Positions 46,977 through 51,517 of a stretch of 51,517 nt of DNA are shown piece by piece. The notes under the pieces are model-generated. The model was not told where the DNA came from. It ran no database searches and saw only the letters and a list, made by a program, of their open reading frames with translations. This DNA is from Streptosporangiaceae bacterium. GTDB taxonomy: Bacteria; Actinomycetota; Actinomycetes; Streptosporangiales; Streptosporangiaceae. The stretch lies in contig JAFAZE010000005.1 in the NCBI GenBank assembly GCA_019239975.1, positions 1 to 51,517 on the forward strand, written 5' to 3'. Within the stretch, counting starts at the first letter, position 1. Each line of letters opens with the position of its first letter. The translations under genes were made by a program, and so were the position numbers.

Positions 46977-48073
46977 CCGTACTGTGCCTGGTGGAACTCG
47001 ACGGCGGCGAGGTGTCAGAGGCCTCGCTGCGCGCGCTCACCCTCGCGAGAGGCCTGGCGGGCGCGGTCGCCCCAGGCAGCTCCGCCGTCCCCGCCCCGGA
47101 GAGCTTCGCCCTGGAGAGCGCCGCCGCGGAGAGTGCCGCCCCGGTGAGTGCCGCCCCGGTGAGTGCCGCCGACCCAGTTACCCCTACAGCCCCATCTGCC
47201 CCGCTGGCCGCGTTGGTCTTCGCGGACGCGGCGTCCCTGCCGTCCGGTGTGCTGGCCGAGTACGGGGTCACGGACGCGTACGTGGCCGAACCGGGGACGG
47301 TCGGCGGATACGCGCCGCGGGCGTGGGCGCGCGTGCTGGCCGGGCTGGCGGAGGAGACCGGCGCGACCGCTGTGCTCGCGGCCGGCACCGACCGGGGCAA
47401 CGAGGTGCTCGCGCATCTCGGCGCGATCACCGGCCTGCCCATGGCCGCGAACTGCGTCGCGGCGTCGCGCACCGGTGAGGCCGAGTACCGGCTCGTCCGG
47501 CATCGCTGGGCGGGCCTGCTGCTGGAGGACGCGGCTCTCGAGGCGCCCGTCGCGCTGCTCACGGTGGCGGCGGACGCGGTGGCCGCCGTCCCCGCCTCGG
47601 CGCCGGCGTCGCCGGCCACGCACGTCGTCAAGCCGGAACTGGCCGAGGGAGACATGCTTATCCGGGCGGAGGAGTCGGCCGCGGGCTCCGGCGGGGCATC
47701 GCTCGCCACCGCCCGCGTGGTGGTCGGCGGCGGACGCGGCGTCGGCGGTGCGGACGGGTTCGCGTCGCTGGAGGAACTCGCGGAACTGCTCGGCGGCGTG
47801 GTGGGTGTGTCCCGCGTGGTCACCTCGGAGGGCTGGCGCCCGCACACTCAGCAGGTGGGGCAGACCGGGACGAAGATCACCCCGGAGCTCTACCTGGCCT
47901 GCGGCATCAGCGGAGCCATCCAGCACATCGCCGGCTGCTCGGGCGCGAAGCACATCATCGCGATCAACACCGACCCCGGCGCGCCCATCCTCGCCCACGC
48001 CGACTACGCCGTCATCGGCGATCTCCACCAGGTCGTCCCCGCCCTGGTCGAGGCGCTCCGCGCCCGCCCGTGA
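46973..48073 (+). CDS. etfA: electron transfer flavoprotein subunit alpha
   Basis: 366 residues. The C-terminal FAD-binding domain is complete: VGGGRGVGGADGFASLEELAELLGG, GWRPHTQQVGQTGTKITPELYLACGISGAIQHIAGC and HIIAINTDPGAPILAHADYAVIGD. The N-terminal domain carries a Ser/Ala/Pro insertion with 15-bp tandem repeats (AAPVS twice, about 47136-47170). With EtfB it would carry electrons to ETF:quinone oxidoreductase, which is not in the window. It closes the operon. Confidence 0.94.
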   Translation: MTVLCLVELDGGEVSEASLRALTLARGLAGAVAPGSSAVPAPESFALESAAAESAAPVSAAPVSAADPVTPTAPSAPLAALVFADAASLPSGVLAEYGVTDAYVAEPGTVGGYAPRAWARVLAGLAEETGATAVLAAGTDRGNEVLAHLGAITGLPMAANCVAASRTGEAEYRLVRHRWAGLLLEDAALEAPVALLTVAADAVAAVPASAPASPATHVVKPELAEGDMLIRAEESAAGSGGASLATARVVVGGGRGVGGADGFASLEELAELLGGVVGVSRVVTSEGWRPHTQQVGQTGTKITPELYLACGISGAIQHIAGCSGAKHIIAINTDPGAPILAHADYAVIGDLHQVVPALVEALRARP

Positions 48074-48199
48074 CGGCCGTGAAAGCCGATTGCGGAAGAC
48101 TGGCGACCGAAATGCCAATTCCGTACCGGCTCCGGATGGCCGCTCGGCTTTCACCGCCAACAGAGCCGCGGCGCCGATCGGACAAAACGGACAGTCATC

Positions 48200-48250
48200 A
48201 TGATCGCGGAAACGCAGGGTCATATGCGACACCCAGACTTCCGCGATCAT
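48200..48250. repeat. long inverted repeat, possible terminator of the operon
   Basis: ATGATCGCGGAA (48200-48211) pairs perfectly with TTCCGCGATCAT (48239-48250) across 27 bases. It lies 127 bases after etfA. It may end transcription or be part of the dispersed element related to 128-169. Confidence 0.75.
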
Positions 48251-48265
48251 AAGACGTGGTGCTTA
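48224..48265 (+). repeat. copy B of the diverged 42-nt dispersed segment
   Basis: Matches 128-169 at about 30 of 42 positions; its reading MRHPDFRDHKTWC resembles IRHLRFRDHGAWC of copy A, without a stop. Confidence 0.4.
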
Positions 48266-48402
48266 GGCGGCTCACGGTACTGGTGTGGTCTGATGCGGGC
48301 GTGCCAAGTGATCCTGGTGTGGCCCGATAGCACGGGAGCGGTCGGCGAGTTGGCGGTCATCGCCCCGATGCCACTGGCCGGTGCGGTCGCCGGGCGGAGG
48401 CG

Positions 48403-48421
48403 ATCTCTGACTATCAGAGAT
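48403..48421. promoter_or_regulatory. palindromic site upstream of the cyclotransferase gene
   Basis: ATCTCTGA-CTA-TCAGAGAT, perfect 8-bp arms, ends 43 bases before the GTG. It stands out in a GC-rich region and looks like a dimeric repressor operator. Confidence 0.55.
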
Positions 48422-48464
48422 GTTCGCCACCGGCCCGGGATAATGATCGCGAGGAGGCGGCCGG

Positions 48465-49229
48465 GTGCGGTTTCATCGGGTGCGGGTGGTGCGGCGGCTG
48501 CCGCATCCCGGGAGAGGGTTCACCCAGGGGCTGATCGCGGACGGCGGGACGGTGTGGGAGTCGACGGGACTGTACGGGCGGTCCACGTTGCGGCGCTACC
48601 GGCTCGGCGCGAGCGTGGCGGAGCAGCGCGCGGCGCTTCCCGGCGAGCTTTTCGGCGAGGGCATCTGCCGGGCCGGTGACGACATTTGGCAGCTGACCTG
48701 GCGGGAGCGCGTCGCGCTGCGATGGGATCCGCGTACCCTCACGGTTCGGGAGACCGTCGCCTACAACCGTGAGGGCTGGGGGATGTGCGCGGCCGGTGAG
48801 TACGTCCTGACCAGCGACGGCAGCGGTGAGCTCGTCCGCCGTGACCCGCGGACGCTGGCCCCGGAGGCGGTCATCAACGTGCGCTGCGCGGGCAGCCGGG
48901 TGCAGGGCCTGAACGATCTCGCCTGGTCCGGTGGTCTGGTGTGGGCCAACGTGATCGGTACGACACGGCTGGCCGGGATCGACCCGGAAAGCGGCGAGGT
49001 CACCGACATCGTGGACGCGGGCGCGGCCGGGGAGCGGCACTGGGCGGACCCGCAGGCGGTCATGAACGGGATCGCTGCGCTCGCCGAGGGTGAGTTTCTT
49101 GTCACCGGGAAGGGGTGGCGGTCGATCCGTCACGTCCGGCTGGTGCCCGGCCGCCCTCATCCGCGCCCGGAACTGCTGCTGGCCGACGCCGCCCGGTTAG
49201 GCCCTGGCCGGCGCCGATCCACACCGTGA
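48465..49229 (+). CDS. glutaminyl-peptide cyclotransferase (plant/bacterial beta-propeller type)
   Basis: 254 residues. The motifs GFTQGLIADGGTVWESTGLYGRSTLRRY, LFGEGICRAGDDIWQLTWRERVALRWD, GWGMCAAGEYVLTSDGS, VQGLNDLAWSGGLVWANVIGT and AVMNGIAALAEGEFLVTGKGW fit glutamine cyclotransferases, which form N-terminal pyroglutamate. No signal peptide is seen, although many homologues are exported. GTG at 48465 has GAGGAGG upstream. The family core ends near 49145; the last 25 residues lie in the overlap with the opposite-strand gene. Confidence 0.88.
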   Translation: MRFHRVRVVRRLPHPGRGFTQGLIADGGTVWESTGLYGRSTLRRYRLGASVAEQRAALPGELFGEGICRAGDDIWQLTWRERVALRWDPRTLTVRETVAYNREGWGMCAAGEYVLTSDGSGELVRRDPRTLAPEAVINVRCAGSRVQGLNDLAWSGGLVWANVIGTTRLAGIDPESGEVTDIVDAGAAGERHWADPQAVMNGIAALAEGEFLVTGKGWRSIRHVRLVPGRPHPRPELLLADAARLGPGRRRSTP

Positions 49230-49713
49230 GCCGCGGCCGCAGCGGCCGGTCGGCGTATCCGCCGTCGGCGAGCCCGGCCAGCCGCTCGAACGGGTTACGG
49301 GAACCGAAATCCCCGGTCAGCACCCATGATGTGCCGGCGGCCGCCAGGTACAGCGGAATCATCGCCAGGCCGCCGCACCAGGCGAACTGCGTGGCGTGCC
49401 GCGCCTCGTGCCGCAGCAGCCGTGGCGGCAGGGTATCCGTCCCGTCCAGCCTGGTCAGGATCACGTTGCCGAGACAGAACGCGGGGGCGGGCGGCACCGG
49501 CAGCCGGTACCCCGTGCCGGTCAGCAGGCCGTCGGGGCCGCGGCCAAGGCGCGCGCGGCCGGCCAGCGCCACCAGGATGCCGGCGGGCGTGGATCCGTTG
49601 AGCAGGTTGATCACCCGTCGTGCGCGGTACGTCGGCCGCAGTGCTCCCGTTCGCCCCGTGGGCCCCGGCCGCCTCCCCGCGTCTCCAGGGCCAGGCCCCC
49701 CGGGTTCACTCAC
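49102..49713 (-). CDS. hypothetical protein with HExxH-like motif
   Basis: 203 residues from the GTG at 49713, which overlaps the protease stop (GTGA). The conserved part is TYRARRVINLLNGSTPAGILVALAGRARL, then FCLGNVILTRLD, LLRHEARHATQFAWCGGLAMIPLYLAA and FERLAGLADGGY. HEARH looks like a zinc-metalloprotease motif next to a membrane-like segment. Similar proteins occur in Streptomyces; the function is unknown to me. The C-terminal 40 residues overlap the cyclotransferase gene by 128 bases on the other strand. Confidence 0.68.
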   Translation of the reverse strand: MSEPGGPGPGDAGRRPGPTGRTGALRPTYRARRVINLLNGSTPAGILVALAGRARLGRGPDGLLTGTGYRLPVPPAPAFCLGNVILTRLDGTDTLPPRLLRHEARHATQFAWCGGLAMIPLYLAAAGTSWVLTGDFGSRNPFERLAGLADGGYADRPLRPRLTVWIGAGQGLTGRRRPAAVPGADEGGRAPAGRDGSTATPSR

Positions 49714-51517
49714 GGAGGTGAGGGCTGGTCGCCGTGCCCGTTCAGCGACCCGCTGCCGAGCCCATCCGGCGAGGCGCCGCCGGCGCCGTCCGGTGACGCG
49801 CCATCGGGCCCGTGCGGCGAGGCGCCGCCGGGCTGGAGCGCCGGGTCGGCCAGGGTGTCCGCCGGGCCGGCCAGGCCGTCCGCCGAGTCGGCGACGACGA
49901 TGCTCGGGGCCCATGGCTCGGCGGGTACCCACTTCGGCAGGGTCAGCTGCTCGTGGCTGTGGTCACGATGCGCCCTGGCGGCCGCCGTGTGGTAGTCGCC
50001 GAGCTCACGGATGAACTCGTCGTCAGCGTAGGGCGTGCCGTCCACCAGCGGCCCCCGCTGCTTTTCGAGCACCGCGACCACGTCCTCGCCGCTCAGCGTC
50101 TTATGTGTCTCCAGGGCGTGCGCGAGAGCGAGGACGCTGCCGCGGTTTTCGCGCAGGATCTCCTCCGTGCGCCGCAGCAGCGTGGACAGGTTGTCCTCGA
50201 TCCGGTCCGCGAGCGCGCGCCGGAGCTGAGCCTCGTTGTCGGCGTTCCGGCCGCCCGGCGCGCCGCGGCCGCCGCCCGGCGCGCCGACCTCCAGGCGCTT
50301 GGCCGACGAGTACGAGGACACGGTGGTGCCCATCCCCCAGAAGCCCTCCATGAACGAGGCCACCGTGGTCGCCGATTCCAGGTCGCCGGAGACGCCGGAC
50401 GAGCTGTCGCTGTCGAAGAACATCCGCTCCCCGGCGAGCGAGGCGAGCGACACCAGGATGTCCGTCTCGTACTCGCTGCGCCACCGGGTGAACTGGTCCT
50501 CCGGGGGGATGCTGGCCACCATCCCGAGGTAGTCGCTGCCCTTCTCGATCGTCGCGATGTCGATCTCCATGTGCTGGCGGGTGCGGTACGCCACGAGCGC
50601 ATGGCACGCCTCGTGGACCGCGACAGCGTGCCGTTCCCGCTCGATGTACTCGATGTCCTCGGGCGGCCCAAGCTCCTTGAGCTGCTTGGCCTTGATGACG
50701 TCGCGCCAGGTGATCACGTCCCGGTCGTCGCGGATGGCCTGGATCAGCGACTCGTTGACCAGGTCCTTGATCGTGGCGCCGGTCGCGTACGGCGTGATGA
50801 CCGCGAGCTTGTCGATGTCCTCGGGCGTGAGCTCGTGCCGGACCTTGGCGAAGTAGCCCTCGTAGGTGCGCACCCGGCCCACCTTCGACGGGTAGCCCAC
50901 CTTGTAGATCCGGTCGATACGGCCGGGGCGCAGCAACGCCTCGTCCAGCGACTCCGGCATGTTGGACGCCATCATGACCAGGATCCGGTACTTGGGCGGC
51001 GGCTTGGGGCGCATGCCGAGCGTCCGCCGGACGACGCGGTTGATGAAGCCCCGCGGCTTCTTCAGCCCGGACAGCTCGGTGAGCAGGGCCTGCAGCGTGC
51101 CCATGCCGCCGCCGCCACCGTTCATGCCCATGCCCATGATCTGCTTGTTGCGCCGGGTGTCCGGCTCCTCCTCGGCCGCCGAGGACAGAGCGCGCTGCGC
51201 GAGCCGCCACTGCACGTCCGATGACAGGTAGGAGAAGCCGTGGCAGCCGCCCGCCTGCCAGGCCGCAGGGGTGTCGCGGGGGAAGCCCGGGCCGCCCTGG
51301 GGCATGGCGCCGCGGCTGCCCAGCGAGTCGGCCTCGTCGAAGAACACGATGACGCCGCCGTAGCGCAGCGCCAGCTTGCGCAGCTTGCGGAACAGCGACT
51401 TGACCTTCAGGATGCCGACACCCATGAACATGTTGATGAACGCGCCGGGGTCCACGAACACGTAGGGCCGGCCGGTCTCCCCCGCTACCGCCTCGGCCAT
51501 CAGCGTCTTGCCGGTGC
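49710..51517 (-). CDS. FtsH-like AAA+ metalloprotease (5' end beyond the window)
   Basis: At least 602 residues; the frame runs off the right edge in Walker A (TGKTLMAEAVAGETG). Walker B is GGVIVFFDEADSLGSRG and the second region of homology is LDEALLRPGRIDRI. An atypical insertion of about 100 residues, with a Gly/Met run (MGMGMNGGGGGMG), separates them. The M41 protease domain has HEACHALVAY and the distal Asp ligand in GVSGDLESATTVASF. The C-terminal 90 residues are Pro/Ser/Asp/Gly repeats. Whether the missing N-terminus has membrane helices cannot be seen. Confidence 0.88.
   Translation of the reverse strand, partial: TGKTLMAEAVAGETGRPYVFVDPGAFINMFMGVGILKVKSLFRKLRKLALRYGGVIVFFDEADSLGSRGAMPQGGPGFPRDTPAAWQAGGCHGFSYLSSDVQWRLAQRALSSAAEEEPDTRRNKQIMGMGMNGGGGGMGTLQALLTELSGLKKPRGFINRVVRRTLGMRPKPPPKYRILVMMASNMPESLDEALLRPGRIDRIYKVGYPSKVGRVRTYEGYFAKVRHELTPEDIDKLAVITPYATGATIKDLVNESLIQAIRDDRDVITWRDVIKAKQLKELGPPEDIEYIERERHAVAVHEACHALVAYRTRQHMEIDIATIEKGSDYLGMVASIPPEDQFTRWRSEYETDILVSLASLAGERMFFDSDSSSGVSGDLESATTVASFMEGFWGMGTTVSSYSSAKRLEVGAPGGGRGAPGGRNADNEAQLRRALADRIEDNLSTLLRRTEEILRENRGSVLALAHALETHKTLSGEDVVAVLEKQRGPLVDGTPYADDEFIRELGDYHTAAARAHRDHSHEQLTLPKWVPAEPWAPSIVVADSADGLAGPADTLADPALQPGGASPHGPDGASPDGAGGASPDGLGSGSLNGHGDQPSPP

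Larger units (their letters stand above)
48074..48464. other. intergenic region after etfA
   Basis: About 390 bases. A frame open from 48200 overlaps the next gene and has no support. The region contains the palindrome 48200-48250, the repeat copy 48224-48265 and a short operator-like palindrome at 48403-48421. Confidence 0.6.

Noticed and set aside
48200..48679. 159-codon ORF after etfA
   Set aside because: It starts in a palindrome and overlaps the cyclotransferase in another frame, which has the better start and a clear family.

Overview
This is a very GC-rich actinobacterial chromosome segment built around the replication origin. On the left arm, rpmH, rnpA, yidD, yidC, jag, rsmG and parA read leftward. 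On the right arm, dnaA, dnaN, recF, dciA (DUF721), gyrB, gyrA, a DUF3566 gene, tRNA-Ile, a DLW-39 gene and tRNA-Ala read rightward. There is no gnd between dnaN and recF and most starts are GTG, which suggests Streptosporangiales or a close relative. That placement is inferred from gene order and protein features only.

Layout. 1-1083: a possible gene end cut by the window edge and a GNAT acetyltransferase. 1161-4719: a rightward set of a PLP aminotransferase, a D-Ala-D-Ala ligase-like protein and a threonine aldolase-like enzyme. 4709-7811: the segregation locus, with parS sites, parB reading rightward and parA reading leftward, so the two are convergent instead of forming the usual parAB operon. 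Palindromic tandem repeats lie between them. 7777-11202: the leftward rsmG-to-rpmH set. 11203-13846: dnaA and oriC. 13847-24939: the dnaN-to-tRNA-Ala replication and topology set, with an apparently inactive HAD-fold protein and an Fpg/Nei glycosylase.

24996-36252 is accessory: a two-component system, a secreted protein, a VapBC module with a palindromic operator, a YtcJ-like amidohydrolase, a GNAT, a SAM methyltransferase, a solitary DNA methyltransferase, an L-serine dehydratase with a divergent IclR regulator, and a DUF433 antitoxin followed by a decayed PIN-like toxin.

The most interesting part is 36281-48073. An MttB-family methyltransferase is divergent from a tightly overlapping run: IclR regulator, corrinoid protein, methyl-THF:corrinoid methyltransferase, RamA-like corrinoid activator, DUF1638 protein, MetF-like reductase, FAD/GcvT demethylase, EtfB and EtfA. 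It reads as a complete B12-dependent demethylation pathway for a quaternary or tertiary methylamine such as a betaine. Its methyl groups would pass to tetrahydrofolate and be oxidised there, and later N-methyl groups would be removed by the flavoprotein with electrons going to ETF. The substrate is inferred, not shown. The window closes with a glutaminyl cyclotransferase, a HEXXH-like hypothetical protein and a truncated FtsH-like AAA+ protease.
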